DNA from: Dyadobacter jejuensis
GTDB lineage: Bacteria > Bacteroidota > Bacteroidia > Cytophagales > Spirosomataceae
Direction: 5' to 3'
DNA length: 64,000 bases
Assembly (NCBI RefSeq): GCF_003149085.1
Contig: NZ_QGDT01000004.1
Coordinates: 186,001-250,000 of the forward strand
Position 1 is the first letter of the stretch. Each line of letters begins with the position of its first letter. The notes beneath the pieces were generated by a model. The model had not been told where the DNA came from, ran no database searches, and saw only the letters and a list, made by a program, of their open reading frames with translations. A program made the position numbers and the translations under genes. Shown here one piece after another: positions 28,001 to 35,981 of the stretch.

Positions 28001-28132
28001 CGTTCCCAATACAAAGGGATAGATCCAGAAGTGGAGCTTGACAATGGGGCGAGTAACACGACTCAGGGAATTGGTTCGGATCTATCGCCGGCAACGACCG
28101 TGATTACCTTTGGATTAAATGCTAAATTTTAA
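25043..28132 (+). CDS. SusC/RagA-type TonB-dependent outer-membrane transporter
   Basis: This 1029-residue protein imports oligosaccharides across the outer membrane with TonB energy. After a signal peptide, residues about 48-120 form a carboxypeptidase-regulatory-like domain (GTVVSVEDGTPIPGVSVMIK), then LGEVVVVGYGTQKKSQLTGA leads into the plug (about 130-245, with RIRGRRSFNASNDPLYVVDG and SSTAIYGSRGANGVVI). The remainder is the beta-barrel, ending in ITFGLNAKF with a terminal Phe as required for BAM insertion. There is no N-terminal STN domain, so it does not signal through FecR directly. It is followed 32 bp later by susD. Confidence 0.96.
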   Translation: MKRGFTKIRMILLGGVFTFSLGVPSFVHASSFEKSGIASVSEISSEKTVNGTVVSVEDGTPIPGVSVMIKNTSTGTITDVDGKYTLNVNDENAILVFSSVGFMTQEVTVGNKSNVSIKLAIDQKTLGEVVVVGYGTQKKSQLTGAISSVGAKEIGELPVTNARQALQGRAAGVDVNQAGSKPGSAPQIRIRGRRSFNASNDPLYVVDGIPLAGGIDDINPNDIASMEVLKDASSTAIYGSRGANGVVIISTKRGKVGETIVSVDTYAGVSKSLGRIDVMNGAEFAEYKRESRRTGGHYPAGPATDAADAAIFEPVELESIRLGRSTDYPAALLRTGVIQSHQVAVSGGSEKTIFNISANFFKDKGVVKNQDFNRNTFRINLDHKINNRVRIGTSTLGVYSIRNGEEFNPLGGALAENPLGKPYDDEGNLIFLPTQDGLRTNPLAEIVPGAVINERKTYRIFNSLYAEVDILKGLKYRFNFGPDFEIDRYGRFFGSQTNARRGAPAAGNTENKFHFNYTVENILTYSKQFNSTHNLNVTLLQSYQKDTEERAGIGVNGIPAESQQFYNLGSASQVTGVGTSLEEWALLSYMARINYDFKEKYLLTATLRADGSSVFGANNKFGYFPSLALGWNISSEDFLRDVRFLDMLKLRLSYGSTGNQAIDPYQTQPLLGRTSYAWDNSAAFGYRPGTIGNPDLRWETSSTANAGLDFSFLNGRISGAIEYYITRTSDLLAPQPLPNSTGFGGFTTNIGETENRGIELSLSTINVDKGDFRWSTDIMFTKNNERIISLANGKVDDVAAGRFIGEPLSVIFDYRKIGIWQSDEEDLATQYQSKVGEIKIEDVNNDGIINADDRQILGSAVPNFVAGVTNRLSFKGIDLSFFLYARAGQQIISSFHQGNNSLAGRYNNLDIDYWTPDNPTNEFPRPNENQESPRYSSTLRYFDGSFLKIRNINIGYNVPVSLAEKLKMKSLRVFSSIQQPKIWSKYRSQYKGIDPEVELDNGASNTTQGIGSDLSPATTVITFGLNAKF

Positions 28133-28164
28133 TTGGTCTGGGACATTAGAAAATATAGAATATT

Positions 28165-29841
28165 ATGAATATAAATTTTAGAAGGAATCAATTTCGATTC
28201 TTAAAAATAGGAATACTAAGCGCGGTGCTAATGTTTGGGCAGTCCTGTAGCGTAAGCGTATTGGATGAAGAAGTAGTATCTGGAATTGGTAACAATTATT
28301 TGAATACGCCGACCGGCTTCAATGACGGGGTCAATGCGGTTTATTCGACTTTACGCGACTGGTACGGAACCGAAAGAGGGAATAACTTTACCATCTTCGG
28401 AACGGATACTTATCAAAATGGAGCAGATGGTAGCCATAAATTTATCAATACTTACGATGGAGGTTTCGATGCGCGCTCTGCTCATGCCCGTGAAGTTTGG
28501 GACCTGCTTTATCAGGGTATCAACGCTGCCAATGCCGTTATAGAACGTTCGGTTGCCGTGGAAGGTTTATCTGAGAGCGTAAGAAAACAGCGTGTAGCAG
28601 AAGTAAAGGTACTACGTGCCCACTACTACTTCATTTTGACGCAAACTTACGGCGGGGTGGACCTTCGGCTTACCGAGACCGTTGCCCCTACTAAGGCAGC
28701 GACTAGAGCCTCTATTGCGGAAATGTATGCCGCCATTACTAAGGATATCGAAGAGGCCATCCCCGACTTGGAGGATAAGGCCCGCTCGTCGGACTATGGA
28801 CGTGTAACAAAGGCAGTGGCCGAGAATATGCTATCGATCATATATCTTACAAAAGCTACTTCTGAAGCCAAGGCAGCCGACGACTACTCGAAAGCCGAAA
28901 CTTTGGCCAAAAACGTAATCAATAATTACGGAATTAAGCTGGTGTCGGATTTTGCCCAGGTACACCAACAAGGGAATGAGAAAAACGATGAGGTTATCTT
29001 TAGTGTGCAATACACGGGCGATCCCCTCACCAACGGAGGTGGTAACAACTCCCATGTGTTTTTCTTGATGGAGTACGATGTACTTCCAGGTATGCAGCGC
29101 GATGTTGTGAATGGTCGTCCATTTAAGCGGTACCGACCTACCGAATTCACCTTGAACGAAGTGTTTGTGAATCGCCAGGTGGATAGCCGGTACTATAAAA
29201 CCTTTAAGGATGTTTATTATTCTAACAAACCCGGGGTTTTTAATACGACTTTCGATAAGTCGAAAGCTCAAGTAACCTTTGCCTTAGGTGATACGGCCAT
29301 ATTCGATCCAGGCTATGAAATGTCCCCTGCAGAAATGGCCAAAAAGCCTTATCAAGTGTTGGTGCCGAGTGCCTATTCGGAAAGGGTATTTCCCGCCTTG
29401 CGTAAGCATATCGATGGGGCTCGTGCCGACCGTACGCAGTTCGAAGGAACCAGAGACTATATCGTGTACAGGCTAGCAGAAACTTATTTGGTGTTAGCCG
29501 AGGCGCAGTTAAAGCAGGGTAAAACTGCAGAGGCTACCCAGAACGTCAACATAGTCCGTCGTCGTGCGGCATGGCCCGGAAAGGTGGATCAAATGGAGAT
29601 TACTGCTGCCGATATGACCATGGATTTTCTTATCAAGGAGAGAGAAAGAGAGTTATTAGGGGAGCAGAAAAGATGGTTTGACTTAAAACGTTGGGGGCTT
29701 TTGGTAGAAAGGGTTAAGAAGTATAACCCACAAGCCGCTCCTAATATCCAGGATTTCCATGTGCTGCGTCCGATCCCTCAAAATCAGATCGACCGGGTAG
29801 AAGGTGGAGCCTCGGCATTCCCACAGAATACTGGTTATTAG
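28165..29841 (+). CDS. SusD/RagB-type outer-membrane lipoprotein
   Basis: SusD proteins form the lid over SusC and capture glycans at the cell surface. The signal peptide ends in the lipobox FGQSC with Cys28. Helical TPR-like parts (VRKQRVAEVKVLRAHYYFIL, EIRxAETYLVLAEAQLKQGK-like region) and the C-terminal RERELLGEQKRWFDLKRWG motif identify the RagB/SusD family. Length 558 is typical. It forms the expected pair with the SusC upstream and is followed by a strong terminator. Confidence 0.95.
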   Translation: MNINFRRNQFRFLKIGILSAVLMFGQSCSVSVLDEEVVSGIGNNYLNTPTGFNDGVNAVYSTLRDWYGTERGNNFTIFGTDTYQNGADGSHKFINTYDGGFDARSAHAREVWDLLYQGINAANAVIERSVAVEGLSESVRKQRVAEVKVLRAHYYFILTQTYGGVDLRLTETVAPTKAATRASIAEMYAAITKDIEEAIPDLEDKARSSDYGRVTKAVAENMLSIIYLTKATSEAKAADDYSKAETLAKNVINNYGIKLVSDFAQVHQQGNEKNDEVIFSVQYTGDPLTNGGGNNSHVFFLMEYDVLPGMQRDVVNGRPFKRYRPTEFTLNEVFVNRQVDSRYYKTFKDVYYSNKPGVFNTTFDKSKAQVTFALGDTAIFDPGYEMSPAEMAKKPYQVLVPSAYSERVFPALRKHIDGARADRTQFEGTRDYIVYRLAETYLVLAEAQLKQGKTAEATQNVNIVRRRAAWPGKVDQMEITAADMTMDFLIKERERELLGEQKRWFDLKRWGLLVERVKKYNPQAAPNIQDFHVLRPIPQNQIDRVEGGASAFPQNTGY

Positions 29842-29860
29842 CATTATAAATTAACGGCAA

Positions 29861-29894
29861 GAAAAAGTCCATCGAAGCATCGATGGACTTTTTC
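29861..29894 (+). terminator. intrinsic terminator of the susCD operon
   Basis: GAAAAAGTCCATCGA and TCGATGGACTTTTTC form a perfect 15-bp stem with a 4-nt loop AGCA; the T-run is the lower part of the stem. It lies 20 bp after the susD stop. Confidence 0.9.
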
Positions 29895-30257
29895 TTATAA
29901 TTCAAGGGGAGCTAATTGGCCTTTTGGACGGGTCAAATCGTCCATAGGGAAGATTTCCGGCTACTCAGCAAGTAGGTGGTGGGCACGAAAAGGCCAGGTG
30001 GCTGAGTTGATACGGCGTTAGGTGCTTATTGGCTAAGTAATATAGGACTCAACTGAGCGGGTTTGGTCCTAAGGCTTTTCTTTAACTTGAAACATATTTT
30101 TTTTGTTCTATTTCATTTTAAAATTTAATTAAAAAATGCTTAGCCTTTATCCATTTTGTAAGGGTATACCTGTATAGATTTCGTTATAGGGTTGAGGCTT
30201 CACTATGAGCTGATTTTTTTTGACATTATTTTAATTATAATCTAACAAATCGTCGGA
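29895..30257. other. 363-bp intergenic region, AT-rich in its second half
   Basis: No gene or clear repeat is seen between the susCD terminator and the double DUF1080 gene. The last 170 bp are AT-rich and probably hold the promoter of the downstream operon, but no exact -7 box was found. Confidence 0.4.
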
Positions 30258-31628
30258 ATGAAAATAAAAGTTGTTGCATTGTCCTTGCTTGTAATATTGG
30301 GAGCCAATATTACCATTCAGGCACAGGGTACTGAAAAAGGATGGCAATCCTTGTTTAACGGGAAAGATCTGACAGGTTGGAAGCAGTTGAACGGCAAGGC
30401 CAAGTATGAAGTAGTAGATGGGACCATCGTGGGCACGTCGGTGATGGACACTCCCAATTCTTTTTTGACGACAGAAAAGGACTATGGCGACTTTATTTTT
30501 GAGTGCGATGTAATGGTAGACAATAAGCTGAACTCAGGAATTCAGTTTAGAAGCCTTTCTAAAGCCGATTATAATAATGGTCGGGTACATGGTTATCAAA
30601 TGGAAATAGACCCGTCGGATCGTGGCTGGGCAGGTGGTATTTACGATGAGGCACGCAGAGGATGGTTGTATCCCGGCGATCTTAACCCTGAGGGAAAGAA
30701 GGCATTTCGTAGGAACCAATGGAATAAATATAGGATAGAGGCGATAGGGCCGGATATCCGCACCTTTGTAAATGGTATTCCTGTAGCTCATATCGTAGAC
30801 GACCTTACGCTAAAAGGATTCATATGCCTACAGGTACATGGGATAGGCAAGGACCAGGAGCGCGCTGGTACTCAGGTGAAATGGAAGAATATCCGTATTA
30901 AGACTACTAACCTTACACCTAGTCCGCTTACCAACAACCGTATCGAAAACTTTTTGGTTAACGACCTTTCTATAGCGGAGAAAAACCTGGGTTGGACCTC
31001 CTTATTCGATGGCAAGTCGATGGATCAGTGGACGGGTTATAACAGCAGCAGCATTCCGGCCAATCGGTGGAAGGTGGAGGATGGAACGATCACCATCATG
31101 AAATCGAAAGAAGGGGAGCCCGGAGGCGACTTGGCTACTAAAGTGAAATTTGGACCCGTGTTCGAATTCCAATTCGAGTTTAAACTTACCGAAGGTGCGA
31201 ATAGTGGTATCAAATATTTTGTGCCAGACGCCACCAATCCCGAATCTCACGGCGCTCTTGGCCTGGAATATCAGATTTTGGACGATAAAGTACATCCAGA
31301 TGCCAAGATGGGTGTGGTAGGTAACCGTACTCTGGCTTCCTTGTACGATCTTATTCCTGCTGAGAAACCCAATAACTCTATTCATAAAATTGGAGAATGG
31401 AACAAAGGGCGAATCGTGGCCCATGCCGATGGTACGGTTCAGCATTTTCTGAATGGACAGCTGGTAGTAGCCTATGAGCGTGGCTCGGCCATTTATAAAG
31501 CTTTGGTGGCACGTTCCAAATATGCTAAACACGAAGGCTTCGGTTTGGCAAAGGAAGGATATCTTGTATTGCAAGATCATCATGATTTGGTTCACTACCG
31601 CAATTTGAAAGTAAAAGCAGCAAACTAG
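30258..31628 (+). CDS. exported protein with two DUF1080 domains
   Basis: The 456-residue protein has a Sec signal peptide (about residues 1-23, ending IQAQ). Two DUF1080 domains follow in tandem: about 28-215 (GWQSLFNGKDLTGWKQLNG, DFIFECDVMVDNKLNSGIQF, WNKYRIEAIGPDIRTFVNG) and about 245-455 (GWTSLFDGKSMDQWTGYN, GANSGIKYFV, EWNKGRIVAHADGTVQHFLN). Characterised DUF1080 enzymes cleave 3-keto-glycosides. It is 51 bp before the Gfo/Idh/MocA oxidoreductase gene, which would make such a 3-keto substrate. The two domains may differ in specificity. Confidence 0.93.
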   Translation: MKIKVVALSLLVILGANITIQAQGTEKGWQSLFNGKDLTGWKQLNGKAKYEVVDGTIVGTSVMDTPNSFLTTEKDYGDFIFECDVMVDNKLNSGIQFRSLSKADYNNGRVHGYQMEIDPSDRGWAGGIYDEARRGWLYPGDLNPEGKKAFRRNQWNKYRIEAIGPDIRTFVNGIPVAHIVDDLTLKGFICLQVHGIGKDQERAGTQVKWKNIRIKTTNLTPSPLTNNRIENFLVNDLSIAEKNLGWTSLFDGKSMDQWTGYNSSSIPANRWKVEDGTITIMKSKEGEPGGDLATKVKFGPVFEFQFEFKLTEGANSGIKYFVPDATNPESHGALGLEYQILDDKVHPDAKMGVVGNRTLASLYDLIPAEKPNNSIHKIGEWNKGRIVAHADGTVQHFLNGQLVVAYERGSAIYKALVARSKYAKHEGFGLAKEGYLVLQDHHDLVHYRNLKVKAAN

Positions 31629-31678
31629 TATTAGGTTATTATTGACTGAATAAAGTATAACTAATTTAATGATTGATT

Positions 31679-33019
31679 ATGTCGAACAGAAGAGATTTTA
31701 TAAAGAACGCCGCTTTGGCTACCGCTGGTGTGGCTTTAGGCTCCAATGCCTTTAGTGCTTCTAGTTACCGTCGTATTTTGGGAGCTAATGACCGAGTACG
31801 GGTCGGAATCATTGGTTTCTCCGATCGTTTCCGGAGCTCTTTGGCTCCTAGCTTTGGTGGGCATGCCAAAAAAATGAACTTTGAGTTTATGGGTGTTTCC
31901 GATATTTGGAGCCGCAGAAGGGAAGAAGCGGCTGCTTATATGAAAGGAAAAGACTATGCCGCTAAGGACTTCGTTCAGGCCAAAAATAATGATGAACTGC
32001 TCGGCAGGAAGGATGTAGATGCGGTTATTATTAGTACTGCCGATTTTCAACATGCCTTAATGTGTGCTGAAGCCGTTCGTTCTGGTCGTGATGTATATGT
32101 CGAAAAGCCCTTCGCGGAGTCTCTTGCCGATGGTAAGGCGGCTATTGCGGCTGTGGAAGCCTCCAAGCAGATCGTGCAGGTGGGCTCACAACGCAGAAGT
32201 GCTCCCAACTACCATGCAGCAAATGAATTTATTAACTCTGGAAAGTTTGGCGATATCACAACCGTCGAAATGACCTGGAACGTCAACCAACCTGGTCGTT
32301 GGAGACGCCCCGAGTTGGTTTCTCAGATACGTAAAGAAGATACTGACTGGGACCGTTTCTTGATGAATCGCCCGAAGGTGGCATGGAATCCACGTTATTA
32401 TCTGGAATATCGCTTGTTCTACCCCTATTCGTCGGGTATTCCTGGACAGTGGATGGCCCACCAAATTGATACCGTACACTGGTTCTCAGGACTAGACGCA
32501 CCTCGTAGTGTGGTGGCCAATGGGGGGGTATATACCTGGAAAGATGGACGTACCAATGCCGATACGTTTACAGCTGCATTCGATTATGGTCCTTTCGATC
32601 AGCAAGACAAGGGCTTTCAGGTTATTTATTCGTCTCGCTTCAATAATTCGGCAGGGGGAGTAAAAGAGTACTATTACTCTAATGCCGGGATGATCAATCT
32701 GGATACCAACGAAATTACCCCAGAGGGTGGCTTAAGAGCCAAAGAAGCAGGAGCCATGAATATGAAGGAGAATTTACTCCCGAAAATGTCCTTGTCCGAA
32801 TCAGCGAAAATTGAAACGGATGCCAATACAGGTTCCGATCCGATGACTTCTTTGCATATGCTCAACTGGATGGAGTGTATCCGTAGCCGTAAGGAAACCA
32901 ACGCTCCAGCAAGAGTAGGATTTAACCACTCCGTGGCGAATATTATGGCTACCACTGCCCTGCATACAGGCAAGAAGGTAACTTGGGATCCTAAGAAAAA
33001 GGAGATTATAGCGAGTTAA
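31679..33019 (+). CDS. Tat-exported Gfo/Idh/MocA oxidoreductase
   Basis: This 446-residue NAD(P)-dependent sugar oxidoreductase starts at ATG 31679; a TTG two codons upstream is less likely. The signal MSNRRDFIKNAALATAGVAL carries the twin-arginine motif, so it is folded with its cofactor before export. The Rossmann part has VRVGIIGFSDRFRS; Lys143 in EKPFAES and the HQIDTVH motif (His261, Asp264, His267) are the usual catalytic positions. It lies between the double DUF1080 gene and a DUF6807 gene. Oxidation of a sugar ring hydroxyl, probably at C3, in the periplasm is inferred from the neighbours. Confidence 0.94.
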   Translation: MSNRRDFIKNAALATAGVALGSNAFSASSYRRILGANDRVRVGIIGFSDRFRSSLAPSFGGHAKKMNFEFMGVSDIWSRRREEAAAYMKGKDYAAKDFVQAKNNDELLGRKDVDAVIISTADFQHALMCAEAVRSGRDVYVEKPFAESLADGKAAIAAVEASKQIVQVGSQRRSAPNYHAANEFINSGKFGDITTVEMTWNVNQPGRWRRPELVSQIRKEDTDWDRFLMNRPKVAWNPRYYLEYRLFYPYSSGIPGQWMAHQIDTVHWFSGLDAPRSVVANGGVYTWKDGRTNADTFTAAFDYGPFDQQDKGFQVIYSSRFNNSAGGVKEYYYSNAGMINLDTNEITPEGGLRAKEAGAMNMKENLLPKMSLSESAKIETDANTGSDPMTSLHMLNWMECIRSRKETNAPARVGFNHSVANIMATTALHTGKKVTWDPKKKEIIAS

Positions 33020-33041
33020 TAGCTAAATATATCGTTGAATT

Positions 33042-33075
33042 TACGGCAAGCGCTTAAGAGTAAGTGCTTGCCGTA
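33042..33075 (+). terminator. stem-loop between oxidoreductase and DUF6807 genes
   Basis: TACGGCAAGCGCTTA and TAAGTGCTTGCCGTA pair over 15 bp with one G-U, loop AGAG. No T-run follows, so it may instead protect or partly attenuate the transcript. Confidence 0.55.
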
Positions 33076-33152
33076 TTCGTAATAGTGGCTACCAGGAGTC
33101 GAAAGCCATAATAGCTGCATATACAGGTTATTCATGTAAAAATATATCTATT

Positions 33153-34199
33153 GTGAAAATAGCAACCAACAAATTTATTTTGGGTTCTTTATCCCTCCTT
33201 TGCGCCGCTGGAACTTCCTTTGCGCAAAAAGTAACGTTTAATAAAAAGGATTCAGAGAAAAAGGTGGAGGTCATGATCGACGGAAAGGTTTTTACCAACT
33301 ACTTTTATCCAGGAGAGGATAAGTTAAAAAAGGCGGTGCTGTATCCAGTATACAGTCCGCAAGGTACCTTGGTCACCAGAGGATGGCCGCTGGACCCAAG
33401 GCCGGGAGAAAGAGTGGATCATCCGCACCACGTAGGTGTATGGTTGAACTATGAAGATGTGAATGGGAATGACTATTGGAACAATTCCGACGCGGTAGAC
33501 CATGCCAAAAGGGCCTATGGCACCATTATTCATACCGGAATCACGTCCATGAAAAGTAAGAAAGGTAAGGGCGAGCTGGTCGTTACTGCCGACTGGGTCG
33601 ATAAAAATGGAAAACTTACCTTAAAAGAAGTTACTACCTACACCTTTAGTGGGAAGGGTAATAAGAGGGTGATGGACCGTGCTACCACACTAACCGCCGT
33701 TAATGGCGATGTGGCCATGCCCGATATTAAAGATGGGATGTTTGCGATACGCGTGGCTCGTGAGCTAGAGCTCCCCTCCAAAAAGCCTGAGATTTTTACA
33801 GATGCTTCCGGCATTGCTACGAAGGTTCCTAGCCTTAATAACGAAGGAATTACCGGAAATTATCGGAATAGCAATGGGGTAGAGGGTGAAGACGTATGGG
33901 GCAAAAGAGCCGTGTGGTGTAATTTGACAGGTGAAATAAAATCTGAGCCTATTAGCGTAGCGATTATAGACCATCCTAAAAATGTGGGATATCCTGCCTA
34001 TTTTCATGCAAGAGGATACGGCCTATTCGCCATCAACCCCTTAGGACAAAAGGCCTTTAGTGATGGGAAAGAGGTGCTGAATTTTGTACTTAAAAATGGC
34101 TCATCCACTACCTTTAGGTATCGGATGGTGGTAGCTTCGGAACATCTTTCCGATGCCGCTCTGAATGCGGAAGCCACCAAGTTCGCTGGCACCAAATAA
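33153..34199 (+). CDS. exported DUF6807 (PmoA-like) protein
   Basis: The 348-residue protein is read from GTG 33153, since no in-frame ATG precedes the signal peptide (KFILGSLSLLCAAGTSFAQ). The mature part is a beta-rich domain with RGWPLDPRPGERVDHPHHVG, GVWLNYEDVNG and ARGYGLFAINPLG, which match the DUF6807 family (often labelled PmoA). The family has no established activity. HHVG and other conserved His suggest a metal or sugar site. Genes for DUF6807, Gfo/Idh/MocA and DUF1080 proteins are often neighbours in Bacteroidota and Planctomycetota, as here, so a shared sugar pathway is inferred. Confidence 0.85.
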   Translation: MKIATNKFILGSLSLLCAAGTSFAQKVTFNKKDSEKKVEVMIDGKVFTNYFYPGEDKLKKAVLYPVYSPQGTLVTRGWPLDPRPGERVDHPHHVGVWLNYEDVNGNDYWNNSDAVDHAKRAYGTIIHTGITSMKSKKGKGELVVTADWVDKNGKLTLKEVTTYTFSGKGNKRVMDRATTLTAVNGDVAMPDIKDGMFAIRVARELELPSKKPEIFTDASGIATKVPSLNNEGITGNYRNSNGVEGEDVWGKRAVWCNLTGEIKSEPISVAIIDHPKNVGYPAYFHARGYGLFAINPLGQKAFSDGKEVLNFVLKNGSSTTFRYRMVVASEHLSDAALNAEATKFAGTK

Positions 34200-34223
34200 A
34201 GCTTCTATTTGTGGATGAATGAT

Positions 34224-34267
34224 ACGGGCAGTGTGACCATCGCAGAGGTGGCACCTGCCCGTTTTTA
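34224..34267 (+). terminator. intrinsic terminator after the DUF6807 gene
   Basis: ACGGGCA (34224-34230) pairs with TGCCCGT (34256-34262), with additional GTG/CAC pairing inside, followed by TTTTTA-like bases. It marks the end of the DUF1080-Gfo/Idh-DUF6807 unit. Confidence 0.75.
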
Positions 34268-34393
34268 TGTTTGGGTTCAGTAGTATCTCTGGGCTTGCCG
34301 GGGATCGCCATTCTAGTTTCGAGCCCTAATCTTCCCAAGGTAGAATAATTCTTTCTCTTCACTATATCATGGTGGAAATTCCATTGCTTCCTT

Positions 34394-34401
34394 TAATTTT
34401 G
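34394..34401 (+). promoter_or_regulatory. -7 promoter element of the DUF1697 gene
   Basis: TAATTTTG is an exact match to TAnnTTTG, about 58 bp before the ATG at 34459. The -33 box is not clear. Confidence 0.5.
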
Positions 34402-34458
34402 TCGGAATAGCTAGCTGTTTTAGCCTTAGTTATCTTCTTTCAACGAGCCTACTTTACA

Positions 34459-35007
34459 ATGACCCAGTACATCGCCATCTTAAGAGGTATTAATGTTAGT
34501 GGTAAGAATATTATAAAAATGGACGAACTAAAGCGTCTGTTTTTATCGATGGGCTATAGGGATGTTCAAACTTATATTCAAAGTGGCAATGTGGTTTTTG
34601 GTGCAGAAGAAGGTGATACTAGCCAGCTCGAAACAAGAATCATGAAGGGAATAGCCGAAGGCTTTGGGATGGAAGTACCAGTGATAGTCGTGTCGGCCAG
34701 TGGGTTACGACAGATTGCGGCTGGGAATACATATCTGAATCAAGAACCAGTCGAAATTGAGAAACTCTATGTGACTTTTCTTGCAAGAACACCCGATGGC
34801 GTCCTGTCCGACTCTTTGGCGCTACCAAGTGGCTGCACGGATCATTTTGAGCTGGCCCAGCATTGTATTTATTTAAAGGTGCTCGGGGGCTATGGAAAAA
34901 CAAAGCTGAATAATAACTATTTTGAAAAAAAATTAAACGTAAAGGCCACCACTAGAAACTGGAAAACGGTGCTTAAGCTCGTGGAAATGGCCAAGGATAC
35001 CGAATAA
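34459..35007 (+). CDS. DUF1697 family protein
   Basis: The 182-residue soluble protein begins QYIAILRGINVSGKNIIKMD and continues GYRDVQTYIQSGNVVF, the signature of DUF1697, a widespread cytoplasmic family of unknown function. The late NNNYFEKKLNVKATTRNWKT is also typical. It lies 24 bp before the Dabb gene, and both are probably on one transcript from the -7 box at 34394. Confidence 0.92.
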   Translation: MTQYIAILRGINVSGKNIIKMDELKRLFLSMGYRDVQTYIQSGNVVFGAEEGDTSQLETRIMKGIAEGFGMEVPVIVVSASGLRQIAAGNTYLNQEPVEIEKLYVTFLARTPDGVLSDSLALPSGCTDHFELAQHCIYLKVLGGYGKTKLNNNYFEKKLNVKATTRNWKTVLKLVEMAKDTE

Positions 35008-35031
35008 CTTTCAATTATATATACCTAACTT

Positions 35032-35445
35032 ATGAACCAGTCCTCACGTCGGAAGTTTTTGCAAAAGGCAAGCTTGGCCTCTCTTGCCGTAGCCTCTCCC
35101 GAAGTTTTAGCGCCCGATAAAAACAAGGAGCTTTTTATTCATCATGTATTGTTTTATTTGAAGGATAAAAATAATGCCCAAGATGCAGCCAAACTGCTGG
35201 AAGGCCTCCACAAATTGGCGAAGGTAAAGACCATCCAATATGTGCATATTGGCACTCCAGCTTCTACGAGTCGTCCCGTAATCGTAAAAGATTATTCTTT
35301 CTCGTGGATGTGTTTCTTTAAAAATATCATAGAACAAGAGTTATATCAATCGGACCCTATTCATTTAAAATTTGTAGAAGACTACAGCCATTTATGGGAG
35401 AAAGTAGTCATATACGATTCTGTTGGGCCCAAAAAGGTGTCTTAA
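35032..35445 (+). CDS. Tat-exported Dabb (stress-responsive A/B barrel) protein
   Basis: The 137-residue protein starts MNQSSRRKFLQKASLASLAV, a twin-arginine signal, followed by a Dabb domain (FIHHVLFYLKDKNNAQDAAK through HLKFVEDYSHLWEKVVIYDS). Dabb proteins are small dimeric ferredoxin-like barrels; plant and bacterial members bind or cyclise small molecules, most have no known role. Tat export suggests the domain folds or dimerises before transport. A hairpin follows 13 bp after the stop. Confidence 0.88.
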   Translation: MNQSSRRKFLQKASLASLAVASPEVLAPDKNKELFIHHVLFYLKDKNNAQDAAKLLEGLHKLAKVKTIQYVHIGTPASTSRPVIVKDYSFSWMCFFKNIIEQELYQSDPIHLKFVEDYSHLWEKVVIYDSVGPKKVS

Positions 35446-35458
35446 AATAGCCAGCACC

Positions 35459-35496
35459 TATCTCAGTCTGGTTTTCGAATATACCAGACTGAGATA
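35459..35496. terminator. stem-loop between convergent Dabb and small hydrophilic protein genes
   Basis: TATCTCAGTCTGG and CCAGACTGAGATA form a perfect 13-bp stem with a 12-nt loop. It is placed to serve both convergent genes, though no strong T-run follows on the plus strand. Confidence 0.65.
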
Positions 35497-35537
35497 AGCT
35501 ATAAAGGTTCGGAAAACGGCTGAAACATTTTTTTATC

Positions 35538-35741
35538 TTATTCCTCAGTCGACTTTTCGGGTGGTTTCTCATTATACCCCTTCTTATTATTCTGGTTGTC
35601 TTTTTCGGCCTTTTCTGCGGCTTCCTTTAGGTTTTTACGTAGCGGCATATCCGTGTCGTCTTCATGCTTTTCGGAATTGGACCGGTTCATAGTCGTCGGT
35701 TTGCCACCTTCTACATGCTTATCTTTTTTGTTGGATTGCAT
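35538..35741 (-). CDS. small highly charged hydrophilic protein, unknown
   Basis: The 67-residue product is almost free of hydrophobic residues, rich in Lys, Glu, Asp and Asn, and likely disordered (NLKEAAEKAEKDNQNNKKGY). Short proteins like this are common and often stress-induced in Bacteroidota, but I cannot name a family. It is isolated and convergent with the Dabb gene, with a hairpin downstream. The coding call rests on the coherent composition and good placement. Confidence 0.6.
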   Translation of the reverse strand: MQSNKKDKHVEGGKPTTMNRSNSEKHEDDTDMPLRKNLKEAAEKAEKDNQNNKKGYNEKPPEKSTEE

Positions 35742-35981
35742 ATTTTCTACTGTTTTGTGCTAGTGAAGGCCTCACAATAAATATGCCAAGGGAACCTGCA
35801 GGGGGGTACCAGGCGAGGCCGTAGTTGAACTCTTTTGTCACTGAAGCGGGGTGGTTGGTATATTAGCCAAAAGTGGAACGTATTAAGAAATTGTGAAGTG
35901 CTTTTTTTTGCTTGAATATTTGTCTGCTCTGCCGTTATTATTACTAACTTGAGGCATGTTCCATGTTAAAAACCAAATGTA

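Noticed and set aside
31002..31595. 197-codon open frame on the minus strand
   Set aside because: It is antisense to the second DUF1080 domain and has no signal or family feature.
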